Assembly (NCBI RefSeq): GCF_014805685.1
Contig: NC_060906.1
Span: 23,963,126-24,027,125 of the forward strand
Origin: Silurus meridionalis
Lineage: Eukaryota; Chordata; Actinopteri; Siluriformes; Siluridae
Length of the DNA: 64,000 bases
Direction: 5' to 3'
Both the position numbers and the translations under genes were made by a program. Below are positions 24,460-37,900 of this stretch, piece by piece. The notes under the pieces were generated by a model, which saw only the letters and a list, made by a program, of their open reading frames with translations, was not told where the DNA came from and ran no database searches. Each line of letters starts with the position of its first letter. The first letter of the stretch is position 1.

Positions 24460-24965
24460 ATGGAAAGCCTGAGTGAGCTGCAGAACCCTCTGCTGGACAA
24501 GAACAGCAAACACATGGTCAAAGCCGACTACGGCTACAGAGCGACTTCCCCAGCAGCCAGTACCAGGAGAACATCATTAATTACTTTGTGACCAGCAGCG
24601 GAGGCAGAGGCGGAGGAGGAGGTGGACGAGGAATGGAAGTCGGAGTCGGTGGAGGAGGGCAGGTCGGGGTCTCGGCGGCGAACGGTAAGGCTAAAGCGCA
24701 GCTCCTAGACGCCACTTCTCTTCACCTGGCAGTTGAGGCTTTTTACAAGCCCAACTTCATCCTGTACAAGGACGAGATCGGCATCAAGGCCAAGGACTAC
24801 AAAAGCGAGTGCTGCGAGACCACCTTCACTGAAAAGAAAGAGAAGGAGGCGTGCGTCGAGACCCCCGGCGCTGAAGATCCACAGGCTAAACTCCTGGATG
24901 AAAATGAGGTAAAGATCCAGACGGTGTCCTATGAAGTCGAGGAGGAGGAATACGTCGAGTACGAG
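24460..24965 (+). CDS. syndig1l: syndig1l coding exon 1, with a one-base frameshift
   Basis: The start ATG has A at -3 and G at +4, a good Kozak context, and opens [15 protein letters not shown]. The frame reads well to DYGYR (about residue 27), then must shift by one base near 24541 to continue as [15 protein letters not shown]. Without the shift it stops at 24589-24591. The likely cause is loss of one base in the codon after the Arg codon. Next comes a glycine-rich low-complexity stretch (residues about 48-70). The conserved block [19 protein letters not shown] follows, then CCETTFTE, then [18 protein letters not shown], all typical of the cytoplasmic region. The exon ends GAG|GTAAAA, phase 0. 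An acceptor-like CTTCCTGCAG ends at 24320, so the exon probably begins at 24321 with 139 bases of 5' UTR. Confidence 0.92.
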
Positions 24966-27106
24966 GTAAAAAAACTTTTTCAAAAAGGGTTCCGGTTCAT
25001 AAGCATAAGTTATCATGAATGCATGAGTGACATCACAACACGCCCAGGAGCTTCAAGTATAACAGGGGCAAGTCAGTCGGGAATGTATCTCGGTAAAACA
25101 GAGGCACGGGTCAGGGGTTCTGCAGGTTTCACAAAGTCAAAGGTGAAACTTTTTATGACCATTTTATAAAATTTATATGATTACCTCAAACACACACACG
25201 CACACAAATACATTGTTAGCAACTGGCCTTAAATCCATATTAGTCAAGACAAGTATCGCTAAACTTGCACTTCCCCTGAGCTTAAATCTGCTGTACGTCT
25301 GTGGTGCAACCCTAGAGAGAGTCACCATAACAGAAAGCTGATTGGCTGTTGCATGTTGGTCTCATTTGTAGTTATAATACAGTGAATTATATTCGGACCA
25401 CATTAAAGAATGAACAAACAACACATGAGCATTAGAACGAGCATTAGAGGTAGCGTTACATGAACTTGAACAGCGAATTTTTAAAGATTTTAAAATTGTA
25501 GACTTTTTAAAACTACGCAGAAACCCTGCACAGAACATCTGCATATCGTCCGTCTGCGGATGAACTGTCGCTCCGCCGCCTGGGTCTCGCAGCATGAATC
25601 GAATAAGTGCTTCTAATTATCTTCATTACAGCAATTCACTTTCCCAACATCACACACATCTTCAGGTGTTCAAGAATAGCCTACACACACATGCTATTCC
25701 AGGTACCGTGATTTCTGTCACATACAGTACGTTCTACCTGCTTCTGGATCGTGTTGAATAATAAAAGCGAAGAGCAGCTTGTCAGCATTTTCATATGATT
25801 TCTCAAAGGGGAGCTCGGACTTACCACGCTTTCATTAGAACGTGAGACGATTCAAAGCAGCAGCTTGCACATTCAGGCTTTGCTTGTTGGAAATCTAACG
25901 GGAGCTAATGAGAAAATATGTTCACGGCTACTTTACGTCTGTAGGACCATGTGGTTGGAGGCAAGTGCACAGTCTGAGAGACGGAGGGTCAGGAGGTAGA
26001 CTTCAGAACGCTTATGGCTTGCAGAACATGTGAAGTCTCATCTAACAGTCTGAAATGAAGATTTAAGGAAACAGTGTTTTTAATGATTGCTTTCTAAAGA
26101 TCGTGAGCATGAAATTCGGAAAGTGTTCGATTTGAAACCTTGTGTGGTCGATCTATTCAATGTCAACGTTTTTTTGTGATGCTTCTACAACCGCTGGAAA
26201 ATTTTGTGAGCACCTGGCTACCTTTTAAATAAGAGAGGAAAAGAGAGGGCGGGGCTTGATTGAATTAATACCAAGAAATGTCAACATCTGTCAATCATTG
26301 CATGTTGGCTGGTAGGGAGGTGGTAGCTTAGTGGTTAAGGCATAGGACTTTGGTTCTGAAGGTCGTGTGTTCCAATCTGCCACTATTGGCGCTTGAGCGA
26401 GGCCTTTAAACATATAGTTGCTCGTTGTATAAATGTAAGTCGCTTAGGATTAGAGCTTTTTTCCAAATGCCATCAATGAAAATGTAAAAGGTTCATCTGC
26501 ATTCAAGATCCGTTCGTTTGTAATGTATGTTACAGCAAAATAAAACGAGAAAATAGAACTCAATTATAATCAATTCAGAAAAAAAAACAAGGGATATAAT
26601 GCTAAAGCTACATTTAAATAAACAATTCACTGTGACAAAATGACTTGAGAGCATTCATGTTTAACAAAAACTGGTAACCGGCAGCATGAGTCTTAGCTAC
26701 GCAACGTCTGACAGCATGTGATAAATGAAAACAAGCGCATGTGATCCAGTTACTGGTGTGTTGTTGAAGTGGTATGCTAGTTTTGTGCTAGTAAAAGCTA
26801 CTATGTCAATGCCTGCTGGTGACTTTGAAGAATGGGAACTGGTGAGTAGCGGCGTGTGATTTTAGCATTTAAAATGCAAGTGAACAGAAACGAGCACAGA
26901 GCCCACACTAATAAGTTTTCGCTTGAAAAATGCATTTCTTATCTCTTTGTTTTTGTCTTCCGTCCAGAGTGAGACTGCGTTTTTTTAGTCAATAAAAAAG
27001 CAGCTTTTTGAAAATGCTCTCTATGTGGAGTGAAATTTGAAAGCCCAGACGGAATGAGCTAAAAAAATTACAATAGACATCTACTGAGGAAAAAACATGC
27101 AGAAAA

Positions 27107-27143
<37 letters not shown>

Positions 27144-27148
27144 GTCTA

Positions 27149-27205
<57 letters not shown>

Positions 27206-28939
27206 ACTAACACCCTTGTGGCTGAATGAATCTCCATAAATCTCCACAAAAATCTAGTGGAACATCTGGGAATTCTGGACCTTATTATAACAGCGAATAT
27301 GATAAAAATGACTAATAATGTTTTCCTGCTGGTGAAGTGAAGCTCTAACCTTCTAACACCAAGGTCGAGATATTAAAATTTTTACAGCAAATCTCGGTTG
27401 CTAGCATGCTAATTAGTCGTGTGTGATTAGCCTCATTAACTTGATGCTTCTGTTGCCTCCACTGTATGACGACCTGGTGATAAAGCGCGTGACACGTCTC
27501 TCTGCATGTCTCAGAAGGTGTGATGCGTTATTTCAAGCCATGACTCGAGGAATTGTGGATTTATCACTTCAGCCTCAGCAACAGCAGATCTAAGAAAAGG
27601 TCTAAGAAAAGTCAAGAGCTTTGCTGATAGGCTCCTCAGCTACAGTGTAAAAGACATGATGAAGAAAAGCATTGATGAACTGGATATGGTCTGAAAGTCT
27701 TTATCAATTTTCCACTCTTCTGGGAAGATGTTCCACTAGATTTTTGTGAAGATTCAATCAGCCACAAGGGTGTTAGTAAACTCAGGTACTGATGAAGGTG
27801 ATGTGAAGCCTGGTCAAGTGCTTTGTGCACAGGGTTTGCATTGTCATGCTGGAACATCTCCTAGTTTGCATCTCCTAGTTCAAGTGAAGACACAACTCCT
27901 TGCTGCATTCAAAGACGTCTTATAAAATGGTGTGCCTCCAAATTTGTGGAAACTATTTAGAGAAGAACCACATGCAGACTGGAACAAACAGGTGTCCCAA
28001 TACTTTTGTCAATTTTGTGTATCTTGGTCACAGACTAGGAATAAAATCAGGAGGATATCTAAGGGAGGTTTGCTCTACTTCCCAGATACCAGAATAGAGA
28101 ACAAGGATAGTGGTGGCTCAACAGTTAAGATTCTGGATTACTAATCAGAAGGTCAGGGGTTCAAGATCTAGCACCACCAAGCTGCCACTTTTGGGCTCTT
28201 GTGCAAGTTCCTTGATCTTGCCCCATGACCCCAGCATCCTAATGAGCTGGGATATGTGAGGAAAAGATTATTCTTGCAAAATATATATATTTAACAAATG
28301 AAAGATGATTGTTGAGAAGAAATTGCCTTCAGTATATTTTAGCAAGCCCTGGTAACTCCTGAAATGGAGTCTGAAACTACTCTTGATGAAGCATCTGAAA
28401 GAACTGATTAGCATAAGTCCACACAACTTTACAGAATGAACAATCAGACATTTCAGACCTTTTCGAGGTATATGAGATGGATATGTAGCATGGTCCTGTC
28501 AGGGACGGACAAATCACACACGAGGGAAATGCAAAACAAATTCTACTTATAGAGACAGAACTTTCTAAAGACACCCAGAATTATTACACATAATGCAACT
28601 GTAGCTGTTAGACTTCCATATTCAGTCCAATTTTGACTGAAAATCTAGAGACTAATCCCCAATCCTCAGTTTAATGAATATCAGAGCTAACATTACCTTA
28701 ACAGCTATACATGCAATCTCACTCCATTAAAAAAAGAATCTAAAGTTATGGTTAGATAGCAAAGCATCTGAAGTCCCCATTTCAGTGTCACAAAAACAGA
28801 TTCTTCACCTTTAATACCGGAAAGCCAAGATCTGAACTTTCTCTCAGACAGAACGAGCTGAACAATGAAAATCGACATCTTCTGAGGAAAAAAACTTGGA
28901 GAAACTTAAGGAGTTTGTCGAGTGATGATGGATTCTCAC

Positions 28940-29022
<83 letters not shown>

Positions 29023-31939
29023 CATCTATCCATCCATCCATCCATCCATCCATCCATCCATCCATCCATCCATCGTTTTCCCCAAACTTGAAGGTACACA
29101 ATTGTATAGGACGCCTTTGGAGCATGAGGTTCTGACTTCACTTGAACTGGGAGACCCAAAACCCACCTTACCTACATCAGTACCTGACTCTTCACAAATC
29201 ACTAAATCTAGTGGAACATCTTCCCAGAAGAATGGAGATTTTTAAATCAGCAAATGGAGAATAAATGTGGAACCAGATGTTCAAAGACACACTGGTCACG
29301 GAACAAATGGCTCTGTTTGGATCACTTTAATCAAAATGTTTGCCCCGAGGCCTTCAGTGATGTCCTGCCTGAATCAATCCACCTCTTAATCCCATCATTA
29401 TGTCGCCACGTCTGTAGAAAGCATCAGTATTATAGAGAAGTGCAGTAGAACAGAGCACTGCATCACACACAGGATCTCATACAGTCAACACGTCTCCTTT
29501 CACTGGAGCCACAGCTGCACCTCTACATACATCATCTCCAGCAAAAGCACCGATATTCACCTATATATTCCTTGTGTTTTTTTCGTGGGTTACGGTTTTC
29601 CTGTGGATTTGAAATGAAGGCAAATTATGTGTTTTTGTGCAAATAGTACAGAAAAGAAAACACAAACTGTTTTGGTGATTTCTCTCACCATGTCCAGCTT
29701 TTCTTAAAAAATGTCCTTGTAAGTGTTCCTCTTCTGTCAGTCATGTGACTAGTGACACCTTCTGACCATCCAATCAAAGGACGTGAAAATGCAATGTTAT
29801 TGGGTGCCTGCTAAAGGGCCCCGGAGTAGGCAACTCAAAATCTGATTGGTTACAGCAACAGGACTTATGGCAAATAGATTCCTTTGACTTCGCCACCATG
29901 TGATGTGACAGCTGAAATCTGATTGGATAGAATCTTCAACCTAAACTATTGGGAATAATTTAGTGCATATTTATGGACAAAAATATATTGAAATGTAAGT
30001 CAGTGATTCTGATAGTGTTTTGGGACTTGTTGACCCTGATGGCCTTCCAGTTCAGCAACGTGAGTGATTTTAGTCATTTCAGTGTGGACAGAAAACGTCA
30101 TTTTCAGATTTATCAGGATGAATGTGGGCGTGGCCTAAGGCGAATGTACACAAAAGTATATCTTTGCTCTAAGACTTTATGCATTTTTGTGTGTGTGTGT
30201 GTGTGTGTTTCACTGAAGCTCTTCCCACTGCTCTGATTCTAATCCCCACCTCCGCCCATCTCAATGTATCACATCTGAGTCAGAGCTTACAGCTGCTCTT
30301 CTTTCTATCCTTCTTTTCTTCTTTCCTTCCTGAAAACCTTCTCTTTCTCTCTCTCTCTTTCTTTCTCACTCTCTCTCTCTCCCCCTCTCCATATACTAGG
30401 AAGAAGACACTAATGGCCCTTGTGTTTTTCGATATCACCGAAGTCACTTTTCACCTCTTCAACCCCATTTTAAAGCTTTTTAAGATCTACTCTCTGCTCA
30501 CCTTTTCTTCTCCTCAGAGAGCAAGCTGAAAAACAGAATTCTGTAGAAAAGGATGGAAAAAGAAAATAGAAAAAAAAAAAAAAACCCTGCCGCCTTTTCC
30601 TTTCATCTCCTGCAGTTTATTAGCCTAAGCTAAATTGTGCCGTTCTGAGGAACTCTTTACAGGCGGCGCGGTAATGCTAAGAAGGAGATGGTAATGGTGA
30701 TGAAGATGATGGTAATGATGATGATGATGATCGTTCTCGTCACTCATCCTTAGGAGGAAATGGGTGTTATTTTGCCCGCCGCTGCTCATCACTGATGCGA
30801 GAACCTGCTGTTTTTTTTTTTTTTTTTTTGAGGTTATTTTGTGTAATCATGATCACACACTAACTCTTATCACATGATCACAAGAACCTTTGCTTTGATC
30901 GGACGCATCTCACGATTATTTTATCTAATTTGAGCGTTTTCAAAGATAAAACATTGACACACGCAACCAGGAACCGAAGTTTTTCAGCTCGACGCTCTGC
31001 TAGCTTGACACTATATAGAGCAAAAGTTTGTGGACACCATAGGATTGCTCTGGGAAGATGTTCCACTAGATTTTATGGGGATTTTTAGAGTTTCGTTCAT
31101 CCACAAGGGGGTTGATGTAGGTGAGATGTTCAGTAGCATTTGAGGTCACGAGGTGGAAGGTTTTCTCATGATAAAATGGAAAAATCAGTCATTAGTACAC
31201 TATATAGGCAAAAGTATTGGGACAGCTGACTAGGAGATCCAAACCTGCTCCATGAAGATCTACTTTCTATAAATTGGAAAATGTCCTGCTATAAACCCAA
31301 TTGAACACCTTCAGGATGAAAGTGAATGCTGACTGCACCCCAGGAACCTCCTCACCTCCATCAGTACCTGACTTTACTGAATGAACAAAAATCTCCATTA
31401 AAATCAAGAACATCTTCGCAGAAGAGTGGAGGGTCTTATAACAGCAAACGAGGACTAAATGTGAAATGGGATGGAATGAGTTATCAATCTTATGCTCAGG
31501 TGTCTACAAACGTTTGTCTATACAGTAGACTGTACGTGGCTTTCTAGGGCTTCTGATTAATGCACAGATTATATTCTGTCCATAAAATCAATCCAGTGCT
31601 GGTTTTAAGTCTAAATATAAATGGATGTTTGTGTATCTAATTACCCAAAGCACAGGAAATCGACTGCGCCTTTTTTACGCTCGGATGGAAATAATCAGTG
31701 GCTCATACAGGCTGTCATTCTGGATCATCATAATCTACATCGAAAATCGTTACAGCTACATGCAGATTGATGTTCGTGCTCGGCAAAATAAAGAAATAAA
31801 TAAGTAGATCTCCAGCGCCAAGCGATCAATTAGTTTCTAACCATCTACGGCCTGGAGAAATCCATCAGCTCCGAGCTAACCCATTCTTAATCTCATTAAG
31901 GGTTTATTGCAAGCACAGCACTCAGGTGATGGAGGACTG

Positions 31940-31975
<36 letters not shown>

Positions 31976-34900
31976 AGATAAACAAAAGCAGGCTGCTATA
32001 GATTTTGAGGGAAATTAATTTTCAGTAAGGTGATGAATATGTTAGGAACAGGCAACGCTTCTGGAACAAACGAATCTCTGTGGAAATTACATTTACATCT
32101 ATATCATAGATCAGTATGTTAACTTGTTGAATTCATCTAGATGAAGCTAACGAGGCTGTAGGTGGAAAAACGAATGGCAGATTTAATGGCTGGAAAGGAA
32201 GTGAGTTGAGAGCAGGGTTGGGAGCAGTGCAGGGGGGGTTTTTACCAACATGGCTGCTGGGCTGAAATCTGTCATTTATTTATCTATATTATATATGTAT
32301 TTTTGTTATTTGCTCAATTAATAAATTAAAAATTTATTTCGAATTCAGTAAAGCTGCTTTTCAGCAATGTGAAGATGTCAGTGAGTTTTTTCAAATTTAA
32401 TTCAGTCGAATCAAGTTGAATTGAATCGAATCGAATCCCGAAAAGACCTTTGACCTGATCATGAACATACGGCTGAGTTCCACTGATGTCTTTATAATGT
32501 AGATGAAAATGCTGTAAGAAGCATGTCGTCTACCATCCACAAAGATGTTAGAGATCACATGAATTTTTCAGTTTACTTGTATATGCCTTGTCGCCTTTTC
32601 GTCGCTCGTTGGGTTCCTTTGCATTCAGCTCAGGATTGAACAACTGCACCTTCAATTATCAGAGATGCTACCCCTACTGACTGATTTCATTATGAGAAAA
32701 TCCGTGCGAGTCAATCCGCCTGCCTGTTTGTGTGTCGGCATTCCTCTCGGCTCCGTCTGACTCGAATGTTTTGCCGTCTGGCACCTCGATTATCCCCTCG
32801 CTGATCGAGACTCCCGACGGAGGTCCGGAGAGCTGCAGGTCTGCAGCGTAAATCAGGCGTATTAAACCTTAGCGAGTGGGTGTTTTTATGTCCGTCTGGC
32901 ATGCGCCCAGAATTAATCAACCCTCGGAGGAATCACCTGCTTCAGAGGGCCTGGTGGGGCATAACTTAACACAACCTTTATCCTTCTACACCCCCTACCC
33001 TCATGTCAGTAATCTGTGAGGCGAGTGGCCCCGAGCTCGCTCACCTCGACTCACCCAGAGCTATCGCAAACTCGGAATCGAAAGGCATTAAAAATGTATG
33101 GCGGCACTTTTCTGTAGCCACCAATCCCCAGTGCGCCGCTCAGCTCCTAACGCCGCTGCTCATGCGGTCACTTGCTCCTTTGTTGGAATATAATTGGCTC
33201 TCACCTGGCAGCTCTGTCCACTCATTTCTCCATCCGTCTCCGCGTAGACCACCTCATTCGCTTTCCAACCAAAACATTCATTTCCATTTGTCCTGGCGGA
33301 CCGTTTGTTTACGGATGTGTCGGGGGAAGGAGCTGAATAAATTCCTCTCGCTGTGTTTGTCCAAAGCTGGGAGACTGCATAAAAATGTTTAGGATGCAGT
33401 TCAGACCAAAAAGGTTTCACGAAGCAGCTAATTAATGCTATTGTGGAGATTCAATTTTCTCAGCTCAAGAGGACACTCAGGCCAAACCCCATCTACACGA
33501 CACTGACATAATTAGTGTGAAAGAGCAGGAACTGATCACCTTGAAATGAAATAAAGTAATGTAGAGATGGATTAGAAAACCAGGACAGAGCGAGAAGAAG
33601 GATTTGCACGGGGGAGAACTGATTTGCGAGTGGTAGGAGCTCAGGAGGAAATTTGGCAACATAAATTACTCACTCGCTCTCCTGTGGCTCCGCTCGCCCT
33701 GATCTGGCCAAACCCTTCATTAATCTGCTCGGACGTGTCATGGGCCCCGGAAGTGACGGGTCACTCCGAGGTTTAAAAAAAAAGGCAGGAAGCGTGCACC
33801 AAGCATAGTTTATTAGGCTAAGTGATCCCAGGCTTAGAATAGAGACATTAAAAAGAAAAATATCAATATCAGGTCGTATGAATAAAATATTGGTTGTCAT
33901 GGTGATAACAGGACTGATGCTAAGGCTTAGCGTTGCTGCTGACATTCATAATACAGTAATCCCCCGTTTATCGCGGTGTTTACGTTCCAAAGCCGCCCGC
34001 GATTAACGAAAAACCGCGATAAACGGACACCGCCCCAAAAAATTTATTTTATGTATACAGTACTTTACTGTATTAACATTTTACTTCATTTTATAATTAA
34101 TAATAATATTTTTATTAATAAATTTCATTATTTTAACATAAAAACATTTCCCTATAATTGTTTTGGTCTATGGTGCTCTCCACGAGAGACCTGGAAAATC
34201 AGCTAAACTAATTAGCTATGTGGCAAATGTGATTCCGCAGTAAACTGGGGCGCCAGATTCGAACCGCGGTAAAACGGTGGATTACTGTATCTTCTTTCTT
34301 CATCATGGCAACCAAGTAGTTTGATTGGATGTAGTTCAAGGAAAGCTACATAACAGAACACAGAGCTACATAACAGGACACTGAGCTACATAACAGAACA
34401 CAGAGCTCCATAACAGAACACAGAGCTACATACAGAACACAGAGCTACACACAGAACACAGAGCTACATACACAACACACAGAACACACAGAACACAGAG
34501 CTACACACAGAACACAGAGCTCCATAACAGAACACAGAGCTACACACACAACACAGAGCTACATACAGAACACAGAGCTACATACAGAACACAGAGCTAC
34601 ATACAGAACACAGAGCTACACACAGAACACAGAGCTCCATAACAGAACACAGAGCTACACACAGAACACAGAGCTACATACAGAACACAGAGCTCCATAA
34701 CAGAACACAGAGCTACACACAGAACACAGAGCTACATAACAGAACACAGAGCTACACACAGAACACAGAGCTACATACAGAACACAGAGCTCCATAACAG
34801 AACACAGAGCTACATACAGAACACAGAGCTACACACAGAACACAGAGCTCCATAACAGAACACAGAGCTACATACAGAACACAGAGCTACACACAGAACA

Positions 34901-37900
34901 CAGAGCTACATACACAACACAGAGCTACATACAGAACACAGAGCTACACACAGAACACAGAGCTACATACACAACACAGAGCTACATACAGAACACAGAG
35001 CTACACACAGAACACAGAGCTACACACAGAAAACAGAGCTACATAACAGAACACAGAGCTACATACAGGACACAGAGCTACATACAGGACACAGAGATAC
35101 ATTCACAACACAGAGCTACATTCACAACACAGAGCTACATAACAAGACACAGAGCTACATACAGAACACAGAGCTACATACAGAACACAGCGCTACATAC
35201 CATACAGTAAACCTGTATAATGCGTCATACTGTAAAATGTCCAAAAGAGAAAACAATAAACAACAGTGAACTTGTAAACATAAACACAATGTTGTGCAAA
35301 AACAGCAACATCGAAAAACGCAGAACAGCATGTAAACCGTATAATATGATTAGAATATAAATATGAGTGGTGCTGAAGACATTGTGTTTATGAATTAAAT
35401 AGAGTATTGAGTGTGTATTTGAGTTCAGGTTGTACAGTTCAGGAACACACAGCTGAGTGTGTGTGTGAGTTTTTACACTTCAGTTCTGTGTGTTGAGGAA
35501 CCTGATTGCTTGAGGGAAAGAACTGTTGCACAGTCTGGATGTGAGGCTCGAATGCTTTGAAACCTCTTTCCTGATGGTAGGAGAGTGTGTGTCAGGGGTG
35601 TGTGTTAGAGGTGTGTGGGGTCGTCTGCAATACTGTTGGCTTTGCGGATGCAGCGTGTGCATCCCAGAGGTCCTTAGGGAAACAAGAGAGGGTATTAACC
35701 TATCTCTGAGGGCATCGGGGAACAAGAGAGGGTTTCAACTTATTTCAGAGGGTATCAGGGAACAAGAGAGGGTATCAACCTATCTCTGAGGGCATCAGGA
35801 AACAAGCGAGGGTATCAACCTATCTCAAAGGGTATTAGGAAACAAGAGAGGGTATCAACCTTTCTCAGAGGGTATCAGGGAACAAGAGAGGGTATCAACC
35901 GATCTTTGAGGGCATCAGGGAACAAGAGAGGGTATCAACCTATCTCAGAGGGTATCAGGGAACAAGAGAGGGTATCAACCGATCTTTGAGGGCATCAGGG
36001 AACAAGAGAGGGTATCAACCTATCTCTGAGGGCATCAGGGAACAAGAGAGGGTATCAACCTATCTCAAAGGGTATTAGGGAACAAGGGAGGGAATCAACC
36101 CATCTCAGAGGGTATCAGGGAACAAGAGAGGGTATCAACTTTCCTCACAGGGCCTCGTGAAAAAAGGGTAGGTACCAAGCTATGTCAGGGGCCTCAGGAA
36201 ACAAGAGAAGGTACCAACAAATCTTAGGGGCCTTGGTAAAAATAAAGGGTACCAACCTATCTCAGAGGGCCTTGGGGAACAAGAGAGGGTACCAACCTAT
36301 TACAGAGGGGCCTCAGGGAACAAAGAGAGGGTACAAACTAAAATCAGGGCACAATTACACACAATTTGGTAGCCTTTAGCACATGTCTTTAAACCTATGG
36401 AGGAAACCAGAATACTCAGGGGAAGCACTAAATGAACAGAGGCATGAGGCATGATTTTAACCTCCAACCCTGGAACTGCAAAGCAAATGTGCTACCTTTT
36501 ATTTTTAGTCAGGGTGAAAACAGTTTTGTTTGATGAGTATAATACATATAGTCTCCAGCAATGAGTGTACAGTTAATTTGGATATCGAGCTAACTAAAAG
36601 TAATGGCACCCATTCCAGACACAGAGGGGAATTTGAAATGGTGGACAAGTTAAGCCGAGGGTGCTGTAAAACAACTACAGGCTGTTTGGTGAGCATATTG
36701 TACCTACAGGAAGTTGTTTCTGATATTAGGAGAGGTTTCTAAATCTGGTGCCAACATCTAAAATCAACCCAATTAATATCACACACCATATCATATGTAC
36801 TCATACTGTACTTTAACTTGACACTTTATTAGGAACGCATCATGTAGCAGTAGCAACAATGCACATTGATGTGAAATCAGGGCAGGAGCTTCAGTTACTG
36901 CTCACATCAAACAGCAGAATGGAGGAAATGTTAGATCTCTGTCGCTTTGTTGTTACTGCCAGACAGGCTGGTTTCGGTATTTTCAGAAAACTGCTGATCT
37001 CCTGGGATTTTGTTTACACACACATGCACACACAGATACAAAGCCATCGCTAAAGTTTCCACAGAATGGTGTTCAAAACAAAAAAAGCCTCCAGTGAGCA
37101 GCAGTTCTGCAGGAGATATCAAGTTGAGAGACATCTGAAAAGAAGGGATAGACTGGTGTTAGTACCCAAGCTGAAGGAGAACCATCTTCAGCAACACACT
37201 GGGTTCCTCTTCTGTCAGCCAGGCATCTCAGGCTATAGTGTTTACAGGACCCAAAAACTAGACTGATGAAAAATGCAGAATGTCGTCTGGTCTGATGGAT
37301 CTTAATTTTACTTGGTAGTGTCAGATTTTGGTATCAACATCATGGTGCTGGTGGTGCTGCTGGTGGAGAGTCATGGTGCTGGTGGTGCTGCTGGTGGGGA
37401 GTCATGGTGCTGATGGTGATAGTGGTGCTGGTGATGTGTAATCATGTGGGTAATGTATGTTTTGGAATGGAAAATTCTAATCTGCAGCAATAATTTCATC
37501 ATTTCTAAAGCTCACATGAACATTTCAGCTCATGGAGTGGAGTGTGTGCTAAAAAACTCGTCATATTAATGAAATCTGACATTCAGAAACCTGAACGATC
37601 TTCTCCTTGATTGGTGTTGAACTTTAAACTCATCTCCACAGTATTTTTCCAGATTATCCAAATGGATCATCAGCAGCGATTTAGACACAAAACACTCACA
37701 TTTCTAGGCCACAGACACAAACAACAACAACGATGGCAACGGCTGTAGCAGCTGCCGTGGGTGTAGAAGTGGTTTCCATAGATTCAGCTGAGGATGATGC
37801 GATGAGGAAAAGAGGATAAAAATAACTCGGCCCAGGGAAGGAGCAGATTCAAGAGCAGTGATGAAAATTTTGTTGTTTACAGAGCAAGAAGCTGTACTCA

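Noticed and set aside
24705..25016. A 103-codon minus-strand frame over exon 1
   Set aside because: It is antisense to the well-supported syndig1l coding sequence and resembles no family.
24966..25169. Read-through of exon 1 into the intron as a longer protein end
   Set aside because: Residues after YVEYE lose all family similarity at a GTAAAA donor; the next conserved residues are at 40192.
34342..36330. Regular short repeats resembling a CRISPR array
   Set aside because: Units are contiguous tandem repeats with no unique spacers, in a vertebrate genome.
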